A DNA stretch of 33,053 bases from an uncultured Brachyspira sp. (lineage in GTDB: Bacteria; Spirochaetota; Brachyspiria; Brachyspirales; Brachyspiraceae). The position numbers were made by a program, and so were the translations under genes. Positions 7,422-13,987 of this stretch are shown here, piece after piece (within the stretch, counting starts at the first letter, position 1; the number at the start of each line of letters is the position of its first letter). A model generated the notes under the pieces. The model made no database searches. It saw only the letters and a list, made by a program, of their open reading frames with translations, and was not told the origin of the DNA. The stretch lies in contig CASGDY010000029.1 of assembly GCA_949300355.1 (NCBI GenBank), positions 1 through 33,053 of the forward strand. The letters run 5' to 3'.

Positions 7422-7739
7422 ATGGCTATAGAAAAAATACAATTTGGCTGAGGATGTTTGCCTGACCCTCTAGAGGATGAGGGTATAGAAAGAGAAGTAG
7501 AAAAAATACTGCTTTTAGGAAATGATGATGAAAATTCTCTTGATATGCTTGATAACTTAAGAAGAGCTATATTGGATTTAAATCTAGACTTATCCATAAA
7601 ATATACAGACAGTAAAGGAACTATGTCATATTATGGTGTAATGACTTTGCCCGCTCTTATTGTCAATGATGAGCTTATATCCTATGGAGAAGTTTTGGAT
7701 AGGGAAAAAATAGTAAATATTTTAAAAGAAAAATTATAA
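7422..7739 (+). CDS. Predicted selenoprotein, thioredoxin-fold paralogue 2 (CxxC lost)
   Basis: The ATG at 7422-7424 has a perfect GGAGG ribosome site. Codon 10 is TGA (7449-7451) in the context FG-U-GC, and the frame then stays open to 7739, giving 105 residues. Stopping at TGA would leave only 9 residues. The U aligns with the tail Cys of paralogue 1 (CSCG) and with the U of paralogue 3 (CGUG). A hairpin at SECIS distance follows. The C-terminal half (SYYGVMTLPALIVNDELISYGEVL) matches the paralogues closely, but where they have GTGCxxC this protein reads LLLGNDDENSLDML. The thioredoxin active-site cysteines are thus gone and redox chemistry would rest on Sec and the neighbouring Cys. An automated caller would start it falsely at the TTG at 7458. 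Confidence 0.8.
7465..7484 (+). promoter_or_regulatory. Candidate bacterial SECIS hairpin for paralogue 2
   Basis: ACCCTC (7465-7470) pairs with GAGGGT (7479-7484) around the 8-nt loop TAGAGGAT. The loop starts 20 nt after the TGA at 7449-7451, inside the window where bacterial SelB-binding hairpins lie. The stretch uses G/C-rich codons (GAC CCT CTA GAG GAT GAG GGT) uncommon in this AT-rich genome, as expected if RNA pairing constrains it. A U-A pair inside the loop with a bulged U would leave the loop AGAGG. Folding was done by eye. Confidence 0.55.
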
Positions 7740-7765
7740 ATATTAAAATTTTTTAAGGAGATAAC

Positions 7766-8107
7766 ATGTCATTAAAAGATATTTTATTCGGAAAAGGAGG
7801 ATGCGGCTGAGGCCCTTCTATTAATCCCTTCGTTGAAGAGGAAAAAACAAAAGAATCGCCTATAGAGGCAAGAGTAAAAATATTAGGTACAGGCTGTGCT
7901 AATTGTAAAAAGCTAGAAGAAAATACAATAGCTGCCATAGAAGAAGCAAAACTTGATTTAGCTATTAAATATGTAGAAGATATGGCGGAAATAGCTTCTT
8001 ATGGAGTAATGTCAACTCCTGCCCTACTATTAGATGATAAAGTTCTTTCTTATGGTAAAGTATTAAGCAAAGAAGAAATCATTAAAATTCTAAAAGAAAA
8101 TCTATAA
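7766..8107 (+). CDS. Predicted selenoprotein, thioredoxin-fold paralogue 3 (CGUG and CxxC)
   Basis: The ATG at 7766-7768 follows AAGGAG. The frame reads through a TGA at 7808-7810 (codon 15) in GGCG-U-GP and ends at TAA 8105-8107, for 113 residues. Downstream, ARVKILGTGCANCKKLEE and STPALLLDDKVLSYGKVL are almost identical to paralogue 1, so the reading frame after TGA is under protein-level constraint. The C-G-U-G motif aligns with C-S-C-G in paralogue 1. Without Sec insertion only a 14-residue peptide would be made, and no ribosome site or ATG restarts the frame. A SECIS-like hairpin lies 15 nt after the TGA. This paralogue keeps the CANC redox motif, so it may pair an N-terminal selenol/thiol with the thioredoxin disulfide. 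A strong terminator follows at 8133. Confidence 0.85.
7825..7842 (+). promoter_or_regulatory. Candidate bacterial SECIS hairpin for paralogue 3
   Basis: TCC-CTTC (7825-7831) pairs with GAAG-A-GGA (7835-7842), with one bulged A and the apical loop GTT (7832-7834). The loop begins with G followed by U, as in bacterial SECIS loops, and starts 21 nt after the TGA. That is nearly the same distance as in paralogue 2, although the two sequences differ. Folded by eye. Confidence 0.55.
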
Positions 8108-8132
8108 TACTTTTCTTATTCTCTAATATGAT

Positions 8133-8166
8133 AAAAGGTTAAATATAGAAAAATATTTAACCTTTT
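8133..8166 (+). terminator. Rho-independent terminator of the repressor-permease-selenoprotein cluster
   Basis: A perfect 14-bp stem (8133-8146 with 8153-8166) with a 6-nt loop is followed by ATTTTTAT. It marks the end of the cluster 25 bp after the third thioredoxin-fold gene. Confidence 0.85.
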
Positions 8167-8305
8167 ATTTTTATATAAATTATATAAAAATAAATACAAA
8201 TCCTTGCCTACATCATTTCAATATATATAGATAATTATAATATTTACTTTAATAATTAAGTATGATAGATTATAAATTATAGTTTTATATTTCACGGAGT
8301 TTTTT

Positions 8306-8938
8306 ATGTTAGAAAAATATATACAAAATAAAATAGTACCTGTAATAGTTGTTGAAAATGAGGAGGAGATAAGAAATATAGCAGAACTTTGTTTAGAATT
8401 TCTTCCTTCTATAGAATTAACTTTAAGAACAGAATACGGATATAAGGCTTTAGAAATTTTGGCTAAAGACTACCCTACACTCCCAAGATCTGCTGCTACT
8501 GTTTTAAATACAGAACAGGTTGATAAAATACTTGATTTAGGAACGAATATAATAATAAGTCCTGGATTTCAGCCTGTAATGCTCGAATATGCCAAAAAGA
8601 AAAATTATCATTATATACCAGGTGCTGCAACTCCTGCTGAAATAGAACAATGTTTAGCCTACGGACATAAATATATAAAATTCTTCCATGCTGGTTTATA
8701 CGGAGGAATTAATTGGATAAAAAATATAGCATCTGTTTATCAGCATACAGGAGTAAAATTCATGCCTTTAGGAGGCGTCACTATAGACAATGCAAAAGAA
8801 TACTTACAAAATAAAAATGTATTTGCATGCGGAGGTTCTTGGTTATGTCCTAGAAACTTAATGGAAGAAAAAAATTGGAAAGAAATAAAAAGAAGATTTG
8901 AAGAAGCTCATAATTTAATAAAAGAATTGAAAAACTAA
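8306..8938 (+). CDS. eda: 2-dehydro-3-deoxy-phosphogluconate / 4-hydroxy-2-oxoglutarate aldolase
   Basis: Class I aldolase that cleaves KDPG to pyruvate and glyceraldehyde 3-phosphate (Entner-Doudoroff or hexuronate breakdown), or KHG to pyruvate and glyoxylate. The family motifs are present: IELTLRTEYG with the catalytic Glu, TVLNTEQVDKILDLG, SPGFQPVMLEYAKK, PGAATPAEIEQCLAYG, and KFFHAG, whose Lys is the Schiff-base residue (usually KFFPA). The phosphate-binding end LGGVTIDNAKEYL is also there. At 210 residues it has the normal length. It is a single gene between strong terminators, with GGAG before the ATG. Which substrate is physiological cannot be told, since no edd, kdgK or uronate genes are adjacent. 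Confidence 0.93.
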   Translation: MLEKYIQNKIVPVIVVENEEEIRNIAELCLEFLPSIELTLRTEYGYKALEILAKDYPTLPRSAATVLNTEQVDKILDLGTNIIISPGFQPVMLEYAKKKNYHYIPGAATPAEIEQCLAYGHKYIKFFHAGLYGGINWIKNIASVYQHTGVKFMPLGGVTIDNAKEYLQNKNVFACGGSWLCPRNLMEEKNWKEIKRRFEEAHNLIKELKN

Positions 8939-8973
8939 TAAAACTTTTTATATCATCACATAGATTTTCATAT

Positions 8974-9018
8974 ATAAGTGAATGCAAATTTATATAAAAG
9001 AAATTTGCATTCACTTAT
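8974..9018 (+). terminator. Rho-independent terminator of eda
   Basis: A perfect 18-bp inverted repeat (8974-8991 with 9001-9018) with a 9-nt loop is followed by TATTTTTTG. It is among the strongest hairpins in the window and isolates eda from the TPR gene. Confidence 0.85.
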
Positions 9019-9070
9019 TATTTTTTGTATAATTTATATAATTATAATTTTTAATATATAGGATAATAAT

Positions 9071-9661
9071 ATGATTAGTGAAGAAAATAAATATTTTTAT
9101 AGTGCATTGAATAATATTCAAAATAAAAAATATGATGAAGCCATTAATGATCTGCTTAAAGTTATAGAAATAGATAATAATAATTTAGACGCTTATCATA
9201 ATTTAGCAAGGGTTTATTATGATATAAAAGATTATGACAAGGCAATAGATACATATAATAAATCTATAGAAATATATCCTTATGACAGTGATACATATTA
9301 TTACAGAGCTGAAGTTTATATTGATAAAAAAGATTATGATAAAGCTATAGAAGATTTAGAAAAAGCTATTGAAAAAAATAAAGGTTATTCTGATGCTTAT
9401 TATTTAATGTCAGTAGTATATAGAAAAAAGAAAAAATATAAAAAAGCAATAAAATATCTAAAAGAAACATTAGAGTTTAATCCTGAAGATTATATAGCAT
9501 ATTATGATTTATACAAACTATACAGCATACTTTCAAATTATGAAAAAGAAGATGAAATAAAAGAAAAGTATATTATCAAATCTCAAAAATATTTAAAAAA
9601 ATCATCTGATTTAGGATATGAAAAAGCTATAGAAAAATTAAATAATGATACAAGCCTTTAA
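9071..9661 (+). CDS. Tetratricopeptide-repeat protein
   Basis: A 196-residue protein made almost entirely of TPR units of about 34 residues, each with a recognisable Y-x3-K/D-Y-D-K-A-I core. Examples are KKYDEAINDLLKVIEID (about 18-34), KDYDKAIDTYNKSIEIYP, KDYDKAIEDLEKAIEKN and KKYKKAIKYLKETLEFNP, plus a weaker fifth unit near SNYEKEDEIKEKYI. No signal peptide or membrane segment is seen, so it is probably a cytoplasmic protein-protein scaffold. The ribosome site is AGGATAATAAT before ATG. TPR proteins are plentiful in spirochaetes and the partner cannot be inferred; the neighbours are unrelated metabolic genes. Confidence 0.85.
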   Translation: MISEENKYFYSALNNIQNKKYDEAINDLLKVIEIDNNNLDAYHNLARVYYDIKDYDKAIDTYNKSIEIYPYDSDTYYYRAEVYIDKKDYDKAIEDLEKAIEKNKGYSDAYYLMSVVYRKKKKYKKAIKYLKETLEFNPEDYIAYYDLYKLYSILSNYEKEDEIKEKYIIKSQKYLKKSSDLGYEKAIEKLNNDTSL

Positions 9662-9737
9662 TAATAAAATAGCTTGCAATATTATAAATATAAAATATTA
9701 TATATATTAGGGAATTATAATAAAAGGAGATTATAAT

Positions 9738-10295
9738 ATGTCAAAAAAAGTTTTAGTACCTTTAGCTGAAGGAGTTGAAGAAATTGAAGCTGTAACTATT
9801 GTTGATGTTTTAAGAAGAGCTAACATAGAAGTAGTAACAGCCTCTTTAACTAATAATTTGGATGTGAAAGGTTCTCATGGTATTTTTTTAAAAGCAGACA
9901 CAGCTTTAGAAAAAATAATTAATTATGATTTTGATGCTATATCTCTTCCCGGAGGAATGACAGGAATGAATAATTTAAAAGCAGATATGAGAGTTATAGA
10001 AAAAATTAGAGATATGTATGAAAGCAAAAAACTAGTATCTGCTGTATGTGCTTCTCCTATAGTATTGGGAGAAGCTGGAGTTATAAAAGGAAAATATACT
10101 TGCTATCCTAGCTGTGAAGTTTATGTAAAAGGCGGAGAATATATAGAAAAAGATTTAGTAGTTTGTGATGATAATATTATCACCTCTAAAGGTCCTGCTA
10201 CTACAATATTATTTACTTTAGAAATAGTAAAATATTTAAATGGCTCTAATGAAGAATTATCAAATGCTTTATTAATACCATTGATTAAAAAATAA
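9738..10295 (+). CDS. DJ-1/PfpI family protein (YajL-like)
   Basis: A 185-residue protein with the DJ-1 fold. Landmarks are the N-terminal VLVPLAEGVEEIEAVT containing the conserved Glu that polarises the nucleophile, the strand SLPGGMTGMNNLK, and the nucleophile elbow VSAVCASPIVLGEAGVIKGK with the reactive Cys of the A-V/I-C-A type. The C-terminal SKGPATTILFTLEIVKYL fits the family. Members act in oxidative and carbonyl stress; a glyoxalase or deglycase role has been proposed and disputed. The ATG has an AAGGAG ribosome site. The nucleotidyltransferase gene starts 16 bp downstream, so the two are likely co-transcribed, although no functional link is obvious. Confidence 0.92.
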   Translation: MSKKVLVPLAEGVEEIEAVTIVDVLRRANIEVVTASLTNNLDVKGSHGIFLKADTALEKIINYDFDAISLPGGMTGMNNLKADMRVIEKIRDMYESKKLVSAVCASPIVLGEAGVIKGKYTCYPSCEVYVKGGEYIEKDLVVCDDNIITSKGPATTILFTLEIVKYLNGSNEELSNALLIPLIKK

Positions 10296-10311
10296 ACAAA
10301 TTGAGGATTAA

Positions 10312-11298
10312 ATGAAAGTTATTATACCAGCAGCCGGAGAAGGCACTAGATTAAGACCGCACACCATTACAAAACCAAAACCAATACTTCCTATAGCAGG
10401 TTCTACAATTATAGATTTCATAATGACTGAAATATCTTCTATACAGGATTTAGAAGAAGTAATATTTATAGTTGGATATTTAAAAGATAAGATGATTGAA
10501 TATTTAACTGATAAATATAAAAATATAAAACTTAGATTTGTAGAGCAAAAAGAGTATAAAGGTTTAGCTCATGCAATATCACTTACAAGAGAGCATATAA
10601 AAGATGATGACAAAATATTCATCATTTTGGGAGATACTATATTCAAATTAAATCTTTCAAATATAGTGAGTAAAAATGAAAATTCTCTTGGAGTATGCGA
10701 AGTTGATAATCCGAGCAGATTCGGAGTAGCAATATCGAATGAACAAGGTGTTATTACAAAATTAGTGGAAAAACCAAAAGAGCCTATAAGTAATTTAGCT
10801 CTTACAGGTATGTATAATATAGTTAATGCTAAAGAGTTATTTGAAGCTATAGACTATATTATCAAAAATGATATAAAAACTAAAAATGAATATCAGCTTA
10901 CAGATGCTTTAGAGTATATGATAAAAAACTCAATCATATTTAAAACATTCAAATTAGACGGCTGGTATGATTGCGGTGAAAAATCTACTATGATAGAAAC
11001 AAATAAATCTATTATAAAACATAATATATTAAGCAAAGGTATAAAAGATACTGCTATAATACCGCCTGTATTTATAGATAGGGATGTAAAAATAGAAAAT
11101 TCTGTAATAGGACCTTATGTACATATTGGAAAGAATTCTAAAATAGAAAACTCTATATTAAAAAACAGCATTATATTTGAAGAAGTAAATATATCAAATG
11201 CTTTTATGGATAATTCTATAATATCTGAAAAAGTTACATATAGAGGAAAAACTCATTCAATGGACATAGGAGCTTCTATCACTATAGAACAAAACTGA
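10312..11298 (+). CDS. Sugar-phosphate nucleotidyltransferase with left-handed beta-helix tail
   Basis: Transfers a nucleotide to a sugar 1-phosphate to make an NDP-sugar for glycan or cell-envelope synthesis. The N-terminal Rossmann-like domain has the signature IIPAAGEGTRLRPHTITKPKP (first 25 residues), with the G-x-G-T-R-L-x-P loop and the downstream P-K-P lysine. LGDTIF supplies the metal-binding Asp, and VEKPKEPISNLALTGMY and YQLTDALEYMI are typical of RmlA/GlmU-like enzymes. From about residue 245 hexapeptide repeats (ENSVIGPYVHIGKNSKIENS) form a beta-helix, but no GlmU acetyltransferase signature is complete. At 328 residues it resembles archaeal-type glucose-1-phosphate thymidylyl- or uridylyltransferases. 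Nucleotide and sugar specificity are undetermined. TGA is its stop. Confidence 0.88.
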   Translation: MKVIIPAAGEGTRLRPHTITKPKPILPIAGSTIIDFIMTEISSIQDLEEVIFIVGYLKDKMIEYLTDKYKNIKLRFVEQKEYKGLAHAISLTREHIKDDDKIFIILGDTIFKLNLSNIVSKNENSLGVCEVDNPSRFGVAISNEQGVITKLVEKPKEPISNLALTGMYNIVNAKELFEAIDYIIKNDIKTKNEYQLTDALEYMIKNSIIFKTFKLDGWYDCGEKSTMIETNKSIIKHNILSKGIKDTAIIPPVFIDRDVKIENSVIGPYVHIGKNSKIENSILKNSIIFEEVNISNAFMDNSIISEKVTYRGKTHSMDIGASITIEQN

Positions 11299-11312
11299 TT
11301 TTTAATATAATT

Positions 11313-11343
11313 AGGAAGTCCTCATAATATATGAAGGCTTCCT
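11313..11343. terminator. Terminator between convergent genes
   Basis: AGGAAG (11313-11318) pairs with CTTCCT (11338-11343). The inner arms CCTCAT and ATGAAGG add further pairs with one bulged base on each side. TTTATTTTTAT follows on the plus strand. It serves the nucleotidyltransferase gene and may also halt the minus-strand operon that ends at 11350. Confidence 0.65.
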
Positions 11344-11349
11344 TTATTT

Positions 11350-11781
11350 TTATAATGCAGTATTCATAAATCCCATTACAAGAAACTGCAGAAAAGTCAC
11401 AAATAAAAATATAGCTGTATCCATTATTAAAAGCGAATACGGATAATTGGTAAGAAGTATTGAAAATCTTACTTTATCAGCTATTATAAAAGATGAATAT
11501 GTTAAAAATCCTATAAACAGTTTTACATGCTCTTTTAAATGTACAAAATGAAAAAATACCATAAAAAATAATGCTATAAGTAAACTTTGAATAAAAGAAA
11601 AAAACTCAAAATAATAAAGCATTTTAATTCTATTGTTCCAATTTCGTACTCCAGGTAATATTTCTCTTCTATAATAGAATTTTTTAACGGATTGAAATTC
11701 TAATATAAATCTTGTAGCTAAAAATCTAACTACATAACAAGCTAAAACAAATTCTAAATATTTTACTATTATATTTTCCAT
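11350..11781 (-). CDS. Small integral membrane protein of unknown function
   Basis: About 143 residues with three or four hydrophobic stretches: near the N-terminus (YLEFVLACYVVRFLATRFIL), in the middle (SFIQSLLIALFFMVFFHFV), then LFIGFLTYSSFIIAD and LLIMDTAIFLFVTFLQFLVM. The loop between the first two is basic (KKFYYRREILPGVRNWNNRIK), which suggests a cytoplasmic side. I do not recognise a family. The start is uncertain: the ATG at 11779-11781 or a TTG at 11787, which overlaps the TGA of the upstream gene as TTGA; neither has a clear ribosome site. It is the last gene of the prfA group, so translational coupling to the spiro-SPASM gene is plausible. Confidence 0.65.
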   Translation of the reverse strand: MENIIVKYLEFVLACYVVRFLATRFILEFQSVKKFYYRREILPGVRNWNNRIKMLYYFEFFSFIQSLLIALFFMVFFHFVHLKEHVKLFIGFLTYSSFIIADKVRFSILLTNYPYSLLIMDTAIFLFVTFLQFLVMGFMNTAL

Positions 11782-11783
11782 AA

Positions 11784-13237
11784 TCAAAAATTATATAAAT
11801 ACCATTCATCACAATTATTACAAAAATCTAATTTCTTGCAAACATTATCAATGAAATAATTTTCAAGTGTCTTCCATATATTATCTATATCCTCTTCATA
11901 TATAGAAGCTATTTTCTTTTCTTTGTTTATATCGAATCTGCAAATATAAATATCTCCGTAACTATCTATAAATAAATCTCTAGCTAAATGCCAGCAGCCT
12001 ATATTAATAATAGGAGCCATGTCCCCTACTCTATTGTCATCTATAATACCTCTGTAGTTATAATATTTCTGCATTATGATGTCTACTTTGTATTTATCAA
12101 AATATTTATAATATGAAGCTAAATAATCGAAATTATCCTTTTGCTTAGTTATCTGCAAATAAGTATTTTTAGGCTCTCTAAGCAAATAATAATCTATATT
12201 AGACATAATAGTTTTTATATCGCCATTATCATATATCTTATTATAAACATCTTCTTCTACAGTATCTAAATGTATAATAACATGAAGATTATTTCTCTCT
12301 GACTGCATAGATAATAATTTCTTAGCATTATCGCTGTCAAGAAGCAATGCATTAGTTTCTAAATATACATTAACATTTTTATTTCTTGTAGAATATTCTA
12401 ATATATCAAAAACATCTTTATTCAAAAGAGGTTCATAATAACTTCCTATAGACATATGGAAATCGCCGCAAAAATTATAAAGTTTATCATAAATAGTTTT
12501 AAACTCATCTAAAGTAATATTCTTTTCTTCTTTTGAAAGCTCATTTTTTATAGTTTCATTCTTTAACAAATATTTATTCAATACATTTTGTCTATTATTA
12601 ATATCTATTTCTACATAAGAAGGCAATGTTCTTCTGATGCTTGGATTTTCTTCTATTGCTTTCACCATTTCATTATAATTTTTATAATTGATAAGTTTTT
12701 TTATTAAAATAGAATTTCTTTTACTATCAGAAAATAGAGAAAGTCTGTAATATCTCATATCATGTTCAGATATAAGTATTTCTATTTCAAAGAAATTAGG
12801 ATCAACAAATACAATATTGTTTATAGCATTTTCAGATACTTTAATATCTTTAGTTTTTATAATATTAAATAATTTTTCAAAGGCAGTTCTTCTTATTATA
12901 AAAGGCACTATGCCGGAAGGATAATTTTCACCATAACTAAAATAAGATATATTTTCTTCATGTATTTTAGTTAATTTAACGGTTTCATCTTCATTAAATA
13001 AAGGCATATTTCCCAGTATATAAATTATATTGTCATAATTTTCGCTTTCTTTATATATGTTATTCAAATAATTTTCTATTTTTTCAAGATCATTATTTTC
13101 TATATATTTAACATCGCAATTTAATTTCTCTTTTAAAATATTAATCTTATCATTAAAATCTTATCATTAAAAATATTATCAAATTCTTTAGAGAAATCAT
13201 TGGAAAAAGTTTTATCAGCTAATATTAAAAAACTCAT
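11784..13237 (-). pseudogene. Spiro-SPASM-type protein, frameshifted by a tandem duplication
   Basis: The ATG at 13235-13237 has a GAGG ribosome site and begins MSFLILADKTFSNDFSKEF, but the frame ends after 34 codons. The rest (SPASM-like end included) continues in another frame from a TTG-only ORF. A 14-bp direct duplication at 13144-13171 causes the shift; removing one copy joins the halves as FDNIFNDKINILKEK and gives exactly 480 codons. Residues about 350-479 carry Cys residues in SPASM-like spacing: IGCWHLARDLFIDSYGDIYIC, then LDFCNNCDEW. A canonical radical-SAM CxxxCxxC is absent. This matches my memory of the spirochaete-restricted spiro-SPASM family, which is an inference. Function unknown. 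The disruption may be fixed, variable or an assembly artefact. Confidence 0.75.
13144..13171. repeat. 14-bp tandem duplication causing a frameshift
   Basis: ATCTTATCATTAAA occurs at 13144-13157 and again, immediately, at 13158-13171. Fourteen is not a multiple of three, so the duplication shifts the minus-strand frame of the spiro-SPASM gene. It could revert by slipped-strand mispairing. Confidence 0.9.
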
Positions 13238-13260
13238 CTTTTACCTCTTATAAAAATTAA

Positions 13261-13968
13261 TTAAATATAATCCATAATATTATCAGGACTTCTTGATATC
13301 AAACCGCATACCTTGCATATATACAAACTCTTTTCTGAATTATCATCATAATCAAAAATATCAATATCCTGCAAATTATTAATATCATTATTTACTATCT
13401 TGGATAAATTAGAAGCCCCGCAATATGAGCATCTGTAAATTAAATCTTCTGATATATCATCTATATATATTCTTTCATATCGTTTATCTTTCGATGAAAA
13501 TCTTATTCTGTTATTTATATATCTATGAGGAAAAATTTCTATAAACTCATCTAAAGTGATTTTTTTCAAAGAATTAGATTTTATATTGTCTATTTCATTT
13601 TTTCCTATCATTAAAGCACTAAACTGATTCATAGAAATATTATGTAAATTAATTAAATCATTAAATATTTCATGAGTAAGCTCATAATTATCTAAAGTTA
13701 TATATTCAGGATAATCGCTTACAATAAGTTTTAATTCCTCTCTATTTTCTTTAAAATATCCAAATTCTCCAAATAAATATTTATCATCTTTATGATAAGC
13801 AAATAATCCAATCAAAGAATCATCTGTTTCATAAGAATCATTTCCTTTATAAGAATAATCTGCATACAAAACATTATCAAAACTTTTTATATATCTAATA
13901 ACAGGATCATCATCATATAATTTATGAATAATCTTTTCTTCGCCTAATATATTTTCTATATCTTTCAT
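13261..13968 (-). CDS. Unknown protein with C-terminal zinc ribbon
   Basis: A 235-residue acidic protein without signal peptide or membrane segment. The first 170 residues are rich in Asp, Glu and Tyr and I recognise no domain there. The C-terminus has two CxxC knuckles, YRCSYCGASN (about 180) and YICKVCGLIS (about 218), spaced as in a zinc ribbon, with a very acidic linker of about 35 residues between them. It lies 19 bp after prfA and 23 bp before the start of the spiro-SPASM gene, so it belongs to the same transcript. A nucleic-acid or protein-binding role is possible but not shown by the sequence. Confidence 0.75.
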   Translation of the reverse strand: MKDIENILGEEKIIHKLYDDDPVIRYIKSFDNVLYADYSYKGNDSYETDDSLIGLFAYHKDDKYLFGEFGYFKENREELKLIVSDYPEYITLDNYELTHEIFNDLINLHNISMNQFSALMIGKNEIDNIKSNSLKKITLDEFIEIFPHRYINNRIRFSSKDKRYERIYIDDISEDLIYRCSYCGASNLSKIVNNDINNLQDIDIFDYDDNSEKSLYICKVCGLISRSPDNIMDYI

Positions 13969-13987
13969 AAAAATAACTCATAAAGTA

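Noticed and set aside
7422-7739. Reading the TGA at 7449 as a frameshift remnant or as proof of a pseudogene
   Set aside because: The frame, ribosome site and context are repeated in a second paralogue, and the sequence after TGA is conserved in the same frame.
7458-7739. TTG at 7458 as the start of paralogue 2
   Set aside because: No ribosome site lies before it, whereas the ATG at 7422 has a perfect GGAGG.
7422-8107. TGA decoded as tryptophan (genetic code 4)
   Set aside because: Other genes here end in TGA (11296-11298, 11784-11786) and use TGG for Trp throughout.
11784-13067. TTG at 13067 as a genuine start of a 427-residue protein
   Set aside because: It has no ribosome site, and coding sequence extends upstream to the tandem duplication and, in the other frame, to an ATG with a ribosome site.
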